Below, piece after piece: positions 32,700-40,239 of a stretch of DNA of 64,000 nucleotides (positions are counted from its first letter, which is position 1; every line of letters starts with the position of its first letter). Source of the stretch: an uncultured Actinomycetes bacterium (GTDB lineage Bacteria; Actinomycetota; Acidimicrobiia; Acidimicrobiales; RAAP-2); NCBI GenBank assembly GCA_903825305.1, contig CAIKAC010000008.1, forward strand, positions 1 through 64,000. Direction: 5' to 3'. The notes beneath the pieces are model-generated. The model did no database searches. It was not told the DNA's origin and saw only the letters and a program-made list of their open reading frames with translations. Made by a program: the position numbers and the translations under genes.

Positions 32700-33944
32700 A
32701 TGAAGACCAAAGGTTCCATACTCTCGGCCGCAGTGAGCGCGGTCGTATTTGCGGCTGGGCTGCTCTTCAGTATTGGGGGGACCGCAGGGGCTACGAACTC
32801 CGCATGCGTCACCACTGGCAGCTACGCAGCGTGTCAAACATTTTTAGAAATCGGTTCTGACCAATCATTTACGGTCCCCGCTGGCGTCACCGCGCTGCAC
32901 GCGGAGCTGTGGGGAGCCGGCGGGGGAGGTCCCAATCCCAATGGGTATTGGGCATATCAAGCTGGCGGCGGAGGCGGTGGCTACACCACTGCTGACATCG
33001 CGGTGAGCCCAGGCGAAGTCTTCAACATTGTTGTTGGCCAAGGTGGGCAGATGAATTCAGATTCATCTACCTATGGCGGAGGCGGGGCCGGTGGTTTCAG
33101 CGGATACGCCCCTGCGGTGGGTGGAAGTGGCGGCGGCATGTCAGCAATTTTCCATGCAACTACTCCACTGCTCATAGCTGGCGGCGGAGGCGGAGCATCC
33201 CCGGGAGCCGAAGGCGCGAACTTGACTGTTGCGGGCGGAGGCGGGGGAACGCAAGGCGGGAATGGGACGTACACGGATGTTTCGGGCCAAGGTGGAACCC
33301 AGTCAACTGGTGGAGCTGCGGCGGTCAACCCGGGCAATGCTTCTGACTGTGCTGGCTCACTTCCCACTGACCAAGGACAGCCCCAGCCAGGTTCGCAATA
33401 CCAAGGTGGACGTGGCGGGGGCAATACGGGTGGAACCGAAGGCGGCGGTGGAGGCGGAGGCGGCTACTTTGGCGGCGGCGGCGGTGTCTGCCAAGGTCCA
33501 TCGGCACCAGAACAAAACGGCGATGGTGGCGGTGGTTCCGGGTTTGTTGCATTAGCGAGCGCCGGCATCTCCAATGCATCGATGTCGCCGGGTGCCAACT
33601 CATCGCAAGATGGCGCTGGCGGTGCTGCAGGGAACACGTCGAGCGCGAATTATCTTGCAAGCCAACATATTGGGCAAGGTGGCTGGACGGGTGGCGGCGG
33701 GGATGGACTCGTCGTCCTTCAATGGGTAACCCCCACTTCGACAACATCCCCCGGGCCAACAACCTCGACGTCAACCCCTTCGTCCACAACCAGCCAGCAG
33801 TCGGTCACAACGGTGACGAAGCCCACACTTCCTTCGACAGGATTTTCCGCGAGTTCCCTGGCTGGCTTGGTCTCTGTGCTGCTTGCCTCAGGCCTAATGA
33901 TGACGAGCCTCGCAATGAAGCGGCGAGTTCGCAGGGTGAAATAG
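32700..33944 (+). CDS. Glycine-rich surface protein with LPXTG-type sorting signal
   Basis: A 414-residue exported protein. An N-terminal signal peptide (about residues 1-31) is followed by a beta-rich start (FTVPAGVTALHAELWGAGGGG) and then about 220 residues of glycine-dense repeats (GGGGGGY, GAGGFSGY, GGGGGASPG) typical of the bacterial glycine-rich domain. A Thr/Ser/Pro stalk and a C-terminal sorting signal follow: LPSTG (33828-33842), a hydrophobic helix (ASSLAGLVSVLLASGLMM) and a basic tail KRRVRRVK. It is probably anchored to the wall by a sortase; none is encoded in the window. The role is likely adhesion or surface coating, by inference. Confidence 0.85.
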   Translation: MKTKGSILSAAVSAVVFAAGLLFSIGGTAGATNSACVTTGSYAACQTFLEIGSDQSFTVPAGVTALHAELWGAGGGGPNPNGYWAYQAGGGGGGYTTADIAVSPGEVFNIVVGQGGQMNSDSSTYGGGGAGGFSGYAPAVGGSGGGMSAIFHATTPLLIAGGGGGASPGAEGANLTVAGGGGGTQGGNGTYTDVSGQGGTQSTGGAAAVNPGNASDCAGSLPTDQGQPQPGSQYQGGRGGGNTGGTEGGGGGGGGYFGGGGGVCQGPSAPEQNGDGGGGSGFVALASAGISNASMSPGANSSQDGAGGAAGNTSSANYLASQHIGQGGWTGGGGDGLVVLQWVTPTSTTSPGPTTSTSTPSSTTSQQSVTTVTKPTLPSTGFSASSLAGLVSVLLASGLMMTSLAMKRRVRRVK

Positions 33945-34013
33945 TTCGCCGAGCTTCGCCAGATTTTTCAGGAGTGTCAGTCGCCGGACTTAGTCATGTT
34001 GCGTCTGCCGCCC

Positions 34014-34041
34014 TTGACCTAAGTACTGAATTCGTTACCAT
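34014..34041 (+). promoter_or_regulatory. Probable sigma-70-type promoter
   Basis: TTGACC (34014-34019), a 16-base spacer and TACCAT (34036-34041) lie 72 bases before ATG 34114. This leaves an untranslated leader with a Shine-Dalgarno AGGAGTGAGG, unlike the leaderless genes nearby. Confidence 0.45.
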
Positions 34042-34113
34042 GACGGCAGATGGAGATTACATCTAATACACTGCACATGAGAAGTGATCGTGCATCGCGA
34101 TAGGAGTGAGGTT

Positions 34114-34650
34114 ATGAGTCTTCGATTCCGTTCAATCGCTACCTTGGCTGCCAGTTTCGTAATGGTGGCTGGTTCATTGTTCCTGTCTGCTCCACCAGCT
34201 TCGGCGGGTTCTCCGGTAGGCACCGCTTCAGGAAGTCCCACCACCTCACTCCATGGCGGATCCCTGATCACGATCAGCGGGTCGGGTTGGGCTCCGAATG
34301 CACTCCTTGGTATTGCTGAATGCATCCGTGGCGCGAGTGGATCCTCACAGTGCGACGTTGCGGCGGCATCTGCCGTAATGACTGATTCCAACGGTGCGAT
34401 TCCAGCGGGAACAAAATTTGCGGCTGTAGTCGGCGCTGTTGGAAATGGCCACTGCGGTACCGCCACCACGACTGCGAATTGTGACATCAGCGTTGGCTAT
34501 GCCTCTAACCAACAAGGGGTCTTCTTCAATATCACTTTCGCTTCGCCGGCTCAGCCTAAGAAGACCATCACCTGCGTGAGGGGCAAGAAGTCAAAGAAGG
34601 TAACGGCGGTAAAGCCTGTGTGCCCTACTGGCTACAAGCTCAAGAAGTAA
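34114..34650 (+). CDS. Secreted neocarzinostatin-family-like protein
   Basis: 178 residues with a clear signal peptide (hydrophobic core, cleavage after PPASA near residue 31). The mature part has the Ig-like pattern of the neocarzinostatin/macromomycin family: LHGGSLITISGSGWAPNALLGIAECIRG with paired cysteines (ECI...QCDV, HCGT...NCDI). It ends in a basic segment TITCVRGKKSKKVTAVKPVCPTGYK, a motif I have seen at the ends of secreted actinobacterial proteins. The family's structural homologues bind chromophores, but nothing here shows such a ligand. The start ATG 34114 has AGGAGTGAGG upstream. It is probably a secreted or wall-bound protein. Confidence 0.75.
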   Translation: MSLRFRSIATLAASFVMVAGSLFLSAPPASAGSPVGTASGSPTTSLHGGSLITISGSGWAPNALLGIAECIRGASGSSQCDVAAASAVMTDSNGAIPAGTKFAAVVGAVGNGHCGTATTTANCDISVGYASNQQGVFFNITFASPAQPKKTITCVRGKKSKKVTAVKPVCPTGYKLKK

Positions 34651-34684
34651 CGCAACCGATGGCATGTGACGCCCATCTGAGCAG

Positions 34685-36151
34685 GTGACCGAAGCGCAAG
34701 CCGGCAGAAGTGCCAAGAGATCCGGCACTGACAGCGGCGTGACTCAGGGCCAAGAGCCCAGCAGACATGTCCGCTGGCCTCACTTGGGCTTTGGGGTGTT
34801 GCTCGGTGTCTTGTTCTTGACCTTCTTGGATAACACGGTCCTGAGTGCGTCACTTGAGAGCATCTTCTTGGGTCTTCATGGGACCATCCCCGAGCTGCAG
34901 TGGATCGTGGGCTCCTATGCCTTGGCATTTGCTGCCCTCATGCTTGCGGGCGGATCCTTGGGCGACACCTTTGGGCGGAAAAAGATCCTGCTGGTCGGCG
35001 TCGTTATCTTTTGCGGTGGGTCACTGGTATGCGCCGTTGCAACCACCACCACCGTGCTCATTATCGGCCGCATCATTATGGGCGTTGGTGCTGCGTGTTC
35101 TGAACCAGCGACCTTGTCCATCATTAGACACATCTACCCCAACCCCACTCATCGAGCTCGGGCAATGAGCGCATGGGTAGCGGTATCGGGTCTCGCACTA
35201 GCCGCAGGGCCGGTGATTGGTTCACTGCTCGTCGCGCTGTGGTCGTGGAGGGCAGTGTTCTGGTTCAATCTCCTCGTTGGCTTGATGCTCTGTTTGCTCG
35301 CATCTGCCTCGTTGCCTGAATCGCGCAACGAAAGGACCTGGACCCTCGATGGGCTTGGCATGGTGTTGGGGGCCGGGGCTATTGGCTTGGCAACGTACGC
35401 CACCATCAGCGGAGAATCCCTGGGTTATGGATCGGCGACGGTGATCATTTCCTACGTGTTGAGTGTCATGGCCTTTGGTGGATTCATAGTTTGGGAGTGC
35501 CACGTCACGCAGCCCATGATCGATTTAGCGTTTTTCAAAGTTCGCGATCTTTCGATCAGTGTGTACGTGGCATTCTCGAGCAACTTTGCCATCTTCTCGA
35601 TCTTCTTCTTTGTGGCGCTCTACCTCGAAGTCCTCGCATCAGCAACGCCGTATCAGCTGGCGCTCGATTTCCTACCACTCTTGATAGGCATGATTGCGTC
35701 CTCGCTGGTGACGGGCCGTTGGATGAGTGTGGCTGGGCCGCGCCTCCCTATGGTGGTGGGGACAGGTCTCGCTGCGATTGGGATAGGCATCACCAATCTC
35801 TTCATCACCCCGAGTGCTGGTATCTGGTCGATTGGCCTCAGTATGGGTCTGACCGGCATCGGTATCGGCATGTTGTTAGTACCGGTCATCTCAAGTGCTC
35901 TGAGTTCGGTGCCCAAAGAACATTCTGGCGTTGCCGCTTCCGTGATCAACACCAGCCGACAAGTGGGGGCGCTCGTAGCAATTGCGATCCTGGGCTCCAT
36001 CGTCGATGGCCAAGCGGGAGAAGTCCGGATTGGCTACGTTCAAGCACTTGAGCACGGCCTTACCTATGCCCTCAACATTTCGCTTGCTCTCATGCTCGCT
36101 TCGTTTGTATTGGCTTGGGCTAATCGCAATCGGCCCGTTACCTATGCCTAG
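34685..36151 (+). CDS. MFS drug-resistance transporter (EmrB/QacA, DHA2 family)
   Basis: A 488-residue membrane protein with about 14 spans, the number typical of DHA2 transporters. TM1 carries LTFLDNTVLSASLESI (acidic residue with NT, typical of EmrB/QacA). Motif A between TM2 and TM3 reads GGSLGDTFGRKKILLVGV, and motif C-like GLALAAGPVIGSLLVALWSWRAVFW is in TM5. It would export drugs or metabolites by proton antiport. The GTG 34685 start is 34 bases after the preceding stop, with only a weak Shine-Dalgarno sequence. The substrate is unknown. Confidence 0.9.
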   Translation: MTEAQAGRSAKRSGTDSGVTQGQEPSRHVRWPHLGFGVLLGVLFLTFLDNTVLSASLESIFLGLHGTIPELQWIVGSYALAFAALMLAGGSLGDTFGRKKILLVGVVIFCGGSLVCAVATTTTVLIIGRIIMGVGAACSEPATLSIIRHIYPNPTHRARAMSAWVAVSGLALAAGPVIGSLLVALWSWRAVFWFNLLVGLMLCLLASASLPESRNERTWTLDGLGMVLGAGAIGLATYATISGESLGYGSATVIISYVLSVMAFGGFIVWECHVTQPMIDLAFFKVRDLSISVYVAFSSNFAIFSIFFFVALYLEVLASATPYQLALDFLPLLIGMIASSLVTGRWMSVAGPRLPMVVGTGLAAIGIGITNLFITPSAGIWSIGLSMGLTGIGIGMLLVPVISSALSSVPKEHSGVAASVINTSRQVGALVAIAILGSIVDGQAGEVRIGYVQALEHGLTYALNISLALMLASFVLAWANRNRPVTYA

Positions 36152-36251
36152 CGCCAGGTTGCAGTACCTGCAGAGGTTTTTCCTAGGGGGACGAGGATGG
36201 CGCGAGTCGCCTGCGTACAATGAAGTCACCATCTAGCGCGGAGTCGTCATC

Positions 36252-36998
36252 ATGACTGTCAACAACCCAGCCCCACCGTCAAAATCAACGGGTTCATTTG
36301 GCAGTGCTCAGAACTACCACCGCATGGTCGGCACTTTTCCAAGCACAACGACGACGGATGGCCACACCTTCTCCGCCAAGATGGCCATGAACAAGCTCGC
36401 TGTTTTGGCGCTCGTCGTGGCCGCGGCCGCTGCTGGTTCGCTGTTCATTCACGTTGCAAATGTCGCGGTACTTGTTGCCATGGTTGCTGCATTCGCGGTA
36501 GCCCTCGTGATTGCCTTTAGGCCTCGAATGGCGAAGTCCTTGGCATTTGTCTACGCAATCTTGGAAGGCGTCGTGCTGGGCTGGTTTTCCAATCTCATGT
36601 CTGGCGGCAACAAGAACATTGTTGAAATGGCCATTGTGGGGACCTCGGTGGTGTTTGTGGGCGTACTGGTGCTGTATCGAACCGGCCTCGTGAAGGTGAC
36701 GCAACATGTCATGAACGTGGTGCTGGTGGCCACGATTGGCGCAGCGGTTGCCGGGTTTATCGCCATGCTCGCCTCATGGGTCATCCCGGGCAACTCCTTG
36801 GTTTACGTTCTTGTCTTTGGCTATCTCTACCTCCTCATCGGCACGGCGAATCTTCTGGTTGATTTTGACTATCTCTACAAGGCACAAGCCGCTCACCTTG
36901 ATGCCGAGGGGGAGTGGTTTGGCGCCTTCATGATGTTGCTGTCGCTTGTGATCGTCTATACCTCCTTGCTTCGCATCCTCGGCGGCCGCCGTCCTTGA
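36252..36998 (+). CDS. Bax inhibitor-1/YccA-family membrane protein
   Basis: A 248-residue polytopic protein with seven predicted spans after a ~45-residue polar N terminus. Bax1-I markers are present: FRPRMAKSLAFVYAILEGVVLGWFS and the C-terminal NLLVDFDYLYKAQAAHLDAEGEWFGAFMMLLSLVIVYTSLLRIL with its acidic residues. The family forms calcium-leak-like or stress-related channels; the bacterial function is poorly defined. A -10-like TACAAT is at 36214-36219 and a GGAG Shine-Dalgarno sequence precedes ATG. The decayed tRNA-Val copy lies 120 bases downstream. Confidence 0.85.
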   Translation: MTVNNPAPPSKSTGSFGSAQNYHRMVGTFPSTTTTDGHTFSAKMAMNKLAVLALVVAAAAAGSLFIHVANVAVLVAMVAAFAVALVIAFRPRMAKSLAFVYAILEGVVLGWFSNLMSGGNKNIVEMAIVGTSVVFVGVLVLYRTGLVKVTQHVMNVVLVATIGAAVAGFIAMLASWVIPGNSLVYVLVFGYLYLLIGTANLLVDFDYLYKAQAAHLDAEGEWFGAFMMLLSLVIVYTSLLRILGGRRP

Positions 36999-37521
36999 GA
37001 TGGAGCTCGTGGTAATTCCTTGGCGCTTCATCGCGGTGGCCACTTTGCAACGAGGCCCTTTCTTGGAAAATGGGCTCACAAGGCGGCAGGAGCCAATTCT
37101 CTTACCCACGTAGGCCCTCAGGGGACTCTTCGTTGGTTAGAACTCTTGGCTTACATCTACGCGGTCGGAGGTTTGGACTCAGTCGGAACCAGTTGTTTCG
37201 CCCCAGTAGGTAGATAATGCCGATTCAGGGACGTAGGGACCTGTGGAGCTGGCACCTCATGGTTGTGGCTTTTGGGCCGCTGTGTCACCTCAACCGCTTG
37301 CTGTCAATCCCTTCTTGCTCTTTTGGAATCCCTGGCTCGTCACGTTGTCAACCCTTAGCCACCTAGCGATCCAGTCGGAAGGTCAAGCGATACGGCTTGC
37401 CTGCATATTGGATGGACGCAACGAGAAATTGCCCATTGTGCTTCTCTTGTATTGGAAATCTGCCCTAGGGTCACCATGGAAACGTTTGCTAGACAACCAG
37501 CCTCGGCCCAAGTGGAATCGG
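36999..37521 (+). other. Non-coding stretch with tRNA remnant and leader of the NHL gene
   Basis: No supported gene. It contains the tRNA-Val remnant (37117-37185). A possible -10 TAGGGT at 37466-37471 would start a transcript about 44 bases before the NHL-repeat gene. Small reading frames here (for example 37020-37217) lack start signals and family resemblance. Confidence 0.5.
37117..37185 (+). pseudogene. Degenerate tRNA-Val remnant
   Basis: Bases 37133-37173 match 32337-32377 of the intact tRNA-Val at 37 of 41 positions without gaps, from the D loop through the anticodon arm to the T loop. Changes break the anticodon stem (CTTGG/CTACG), the T arm has lost about three bases, and the acceptor end no longer pairs. 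The anticodon-loop bases CTTACAT are kept. Same orientation, 4796 bases downstream. It is not a working tRNA. Confidence 0.85.
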
Positions 37522-38883
37522 ATGATCATGAAACAATCACTGACGCGAAGTCATTTCTTGCCTTTCCGTTTTGGAATAGCACTGAACGCGCTCGTAGTCA
37601 CGCTGAGTTGCTTAGTCGCTGTGGTTGGCATGCAAGTTGCCCGTAGCTCCAGGGCACAAGCCGTCGCATCGCTGACTCCGACCATCTCCAACCTTCCGTC
37701 ATCAGCATTCGTCGGCGGATCTTTCACTCCCGTGGTGTCTACCAGTAGTAGGGGGAGCACGTCGGTGACGTCCTTAACGCCATCAATCTGTCGGGTGAAT
37801 CAAGATGGCAGTGTTTCTTACCTCTCAGTTGGCAGGTGTTCCCTCAGAAGTCACGTTGCCGCGTCCCAAACCACTGTTGGCTCTGGGTTTGCGACCCCCG
37901 GCGATGTCGCCGTCGATGCATCGGGCAATGTCTATGTGGCTGACACTTCCAACAATCGAGTTGTAGAGGTAAGCCCCACCGGTACGCAAACCACCATCGG
38001 CTCTGGGTTCCTTACGCCCTACGGTGTCGCCGTCGATGCATCGGGCAATGTCTATGTGGCTGACACTTCCAACAATCGAGTTGTAGAGGTAAGCCCCACC
38101 GGCACCCAAACCACCATTGGTTCTGGGTTTAGCTTCCCCCATGGCGTCGCCGTTGATGCATCGGGCAATGTTTATGTCGCCGATACTCAAAACAATCAGG
38201 TCTGGCAGGTGACACCCTCCGGCAGTGAGTACACCGTAGGCGGTGGGTATCACCATCCTTCCGCCGTCGCCGTTGATGCATCGGGCAATGTCTATGTGGC
38301 TGACACTTCCAACAATCAAGTTGAAAAAATAACCCCCACACAAAATCAAACCACCATTGGCACTGGGTTCAGTAGCCCCTTTGGCGTCGCCGTTGATGCA
38401 TCAGGCAATGTCTTTGTAGGCGACTACGGCAATAATCAAGTCAAGGAAGTAGGTCCCACCGGCACCCAAACCACTCTTGGATCTGGTTTTTCTGCCCCCT
38501 CTGGCATCGCCGTTGATGCATCGGGCAATGTTTATGTGGCTGACTATTTCAACAGCAGAGTTGTGAAGCTAAGCCCTGCTCTCGATGGGGTATCGCAGAG
38601 CCTGGTGATTCAAGCACACAAACCAAGTGCTCCGACTCAAGTCAGAGCGGTAGCTGACGGATCCAGCGTGGTTGTCTCGTGGCACGCTCCTGTTTCAAGT
38701 GGCGGATCCTCGATCAGTCGTTACAGGGTGTCTTTAAGCCCAAGTGGTAAGTCCTGCATAACATCGCGACTCACCTGCACTATTCGTGGCCTGAACCCTG
38801 AGAAGAGCTACACCCTCTTTATCACCGCTACGAACGCTGCGGGAATTGGGCCGGCAGCAACCCTGCGCCACGTGAAAGGCTGA
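37522..38883 (+). CDS. Secreted NHL-repeat beta-propeller protein with C-terminal fibronectin III domain
   Basis: About 453 residues from ATG 37522 (ATG 37528 also possible). An N-terminal signal or anchor segment (FGIALNALVVTLSCLVAVVGM) and a ~75-residue beta-rich part with a cysteine pair (SICRV, GRCSL) come first. Six 40-residue NHL repeats (VAVDASGNVYVADTSNNRVVEV type), enough for one closed six-bladed propeller, follow. A fibronectin III domain (APTQVRAVADGSSVVVSWHAPVSSGGSSISRYRVS) ends the protein. It is probably extracellular, binding ligands or carbohydrates. The upstream in-frame extension to 37243 crosses non-coding sequence and is rejected. Confidence 0.82.
   Translation: MIMKQSLTRSHFLPFRFGIALNALVVTLSCLVAVVGMQVARSSRAQAVASLTPTISNLPSSAFVGGSFTPVVSTSSRGSTSVTSLTPSICRVNQDGSVSYLSVGRCSLRSHVAASQTTVGSGFATPGDVAVDASGNVYVADTSNNRVVEVSPTGTQTTIGSGFLTPYGVAVDASGNVYVADTSNNRVVEVSPTGTQTTIGSGFSFPHGVAVDASGNVYVADTQNNQVWQVTPSGSEYTVGGGYHHPSAVAVDASGNVYVADTSNNQVEKITPTQNQTTIGTGFSSPFGVAVDASGNVFVGDYGNNQVKEVGPTGTQTTLGSGFSAPSGIAVDASGNVYVADYFNSRVVKLSPALDGVSQSLVIQAHKPSAPTQVRAVADGSSVVVSWHAPVSSGGSSISRYRVSLSPSGKSCITSRLTCTIRGLNPEKSYTLFITATNAAGIGPAATLRHVKG
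37866..38580 (+). repeat. Six 120-bp tandem repeats coding NHL blades
   Basis: Units recur every 120 bases exactly. Bases 37905-37982 and 38025-38102 are identical over 78 bases, so blades 1 and 2 were duplicated or converted recently. Units 3-6 are more diverged but keep GTCGCCGT(T/C)GATGCATC and GGCAATGT. Confidence 0.9.
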
Positions 38884-39040
38884 CACAACCCCATAAGCGC
38901 TTTAGTCCCAACAAAAGTGCGAGGTTGGGGAGTCACCTGTACGGGGCCATTGCTAGGTTTGGATGAAGCAACAGGCGCCCAACAGATTCATTCGGTGCGT
39001 AAGACTCGATACGGAAAACTAACGACAGATGGAGACCGAA

Positions 39041-39634
39041 ATGTCCAATCATGAGAACCACGAATCGCACGCCATTTTGGCTGGATCTGGCGTCCCTGAA
39101 CCTGGCGACATCGTGGTGGACCCTCAGTTGGGCGTCACTCCTGAGCCCCTTGTCGGATCTGGATCACCGAGTCCACTCGATGAAGCCGATAGCCCCATTG
39201 ACGAGGCTGCCTTGATCGCCATGAAGGACCGGCGACACAGTCAGTGGTTCAAGGTGCTTACAGGTGAAGTTGGTGATGACCTTGAACTCATCGTCGGGAT
39301 GGGAGCGAGCACGATCTATGTCATCGGTGACCGTAAGCACCACGCCATGATCAGTCGCATCGTGGGGTCTTCGCCTTCGTGTCGCTACGTGCTCGTAGGG
39401 CGCATCACCATGGATCATGTCCAAGAACTCGTTGATGAAACCTTGGCTCCAAAGGATGCATTTGGCGTGGCCGAGCAAATCGAGTTGGTAGGTGTTGCGG
39501 TGCTGCCAGGCATTGCCACGGCAAACATCATTGAAGTAGCAACTTATGAGAATGCAGAAGCGGTGCCTGCTGAATATCGGGTTGGGCATGCCGCACATCA
39601 CTTCGCCAAGGATCTTGACATCACTGCGTATTAA
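39041..39634 (+). CDS. Hypothetical protein
   Basis: About 197 residues, soluble and acidic. The first ~65 residues are low-complexity and rich in Pro, Ser, Asp and Glu, probably disordered. The rest forms an alpha/beta pattern (WFKVLTGEVGDDLELIVGMGASTIYVIGD..., RYVLVGRITMDHVQELV). I do not recognise the family. ATG 39041 is chosen because GGAG lies 6 bases upstream; ATG 39029 is also in frame. It precedes a chaperone-like gene in the same direction and may be functionally linked to it. Confidence 0.6.
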   Translation: MSNHENHESHAILAGSGVPEPGDIVVDPQLGVTPEPLVGSGSPSPLDEADSPIDEAALIAMKDRRHSQWFKVLTGEVGDDLELIVGMGASTIYVIGDRKHHAMISRIVGSSPSCRYVLVGRITMDHVQELVDETLAPKDAFGVAEQIELVGVAVLPGIATANIIEVATYENAEAVPAEYRVGHAAHHFAKDLDITAY

Positions 39635-39690
39635 CCACGCGATGCATTGAGGGTAGGTGATGTGTCACAACCGTCGTGCACACTGAGTGC

Positions 39691-40239
39691 ATGATGAATG
39701 TGACCGGCGAACGCACACCAGCTGAAACTACTGTGGCCTCTTTTCTTGGCAACTTGCCAGAATTGCTCGCCGCCATGATGAATGATCCACGAATTATGGT
39801 GGCAATCGCAGATTTCGAGGACTACCGCTACGTTCAGTTTTGGGCCGAAGACGACTTCATTGTGGCCGAAGTGATCTCCAATATCAACGTTTACAGCGGT
39901 GATGCCCTCACCCAAGAGCAAGAGCAGCTCCTCGAAGAGGCGGGCTGGTCGGTTCCGAATCAAGACGCTGGCTTCCCCAATTGGCGTCGCCAAGAATGGG
40001 GGCCCGGTGCCATTCTTTCTATTGCCGAAGCAGCCGCTGATGCCTCAACGCGAATCTTGCGCCAAGGGATGGAGCCAGGATTGCAAAAGGTGATGCTTAA
40101 AACTTTTCCGGTGACCAAGAAATCGGCCAAACGCAAGGTTGACCTTGAGGGGTCAGAGCGGGGTCAGGCCGAGATCGATGAGCAGTTTGCCGAGATCATC
40201 AAAGATTTCTATGACACTGAACTCGAAGGCGACGCTTAG
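39691..40239 (+). CDS. TY-Chap-like (T3SS/YbjN-type peptide-binding chaperone-like) protein
   Basis: About 182 residues. The segment YRYVQFWAEDDFIVAEVISNINVYSGDALTQEQEQLLEEAGW and then PNWRRQEWG follows the TY-Chap pattern, a chaperone-like fold related to type III secretion chaperones and YbjN and frequent in actinobacterial hypotheticals. The C-terminal half is helical and charged. The function is presumed binding of short peptides or partner proteins, by family inference only. The start is ATG 39691 or 39694; GTG 39676 is also open. It converges with the nickel transporter gene, with stops adjacent at 40239/40240. Confidence 0.62.
   Translation: MMNVTGERTPAETTVASFLGNLPELLAAMMNDPRIMVAIADFEDYRYVQFWAEDDFIVAEVISNINVYSGDALTQEQEQLLEEAGWSVPNQDAGFPNWRRQEWGPGAILSIAEAAADASTRILRQGMEPGLQKVMLKTFPVTKKSAKRKVDLEGSERGQAEIDEQFAEIIKDFYDTELEGDA

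Noticed and set aside
36160-36190. Short inverted repeat TGCAG-TAC-CTGCA followed by a T run after the MFS gene, as a terminator
   Set aside because: Only five base pairs and the T run is offset; too weak to list.
32322-37185. Calling the tRNA-bounded segment a genomic island outright
   Set aside because: No integrase, transposase or clear core att repeat is present; kept only as a hypothesis.
37020-37217. 65-codon frame across the tRNA remnant
   Set aside because: It contains the decayed tRNA sequence and lacks a start signal or family match.
37476-37646. 57-codon frame METFARQ... after TAGGGT
   Set aside because: The -10-like hexamer is only 4 bases away and the frame runs out of phase into the NHL signal peptide; more likely the transcript leader.
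37866-38580. Regular 120-base repeats considered as a CRISPR or satellite array
   Set aside because: The repeats are in frame, encode NHL blades and have no unique spacers.
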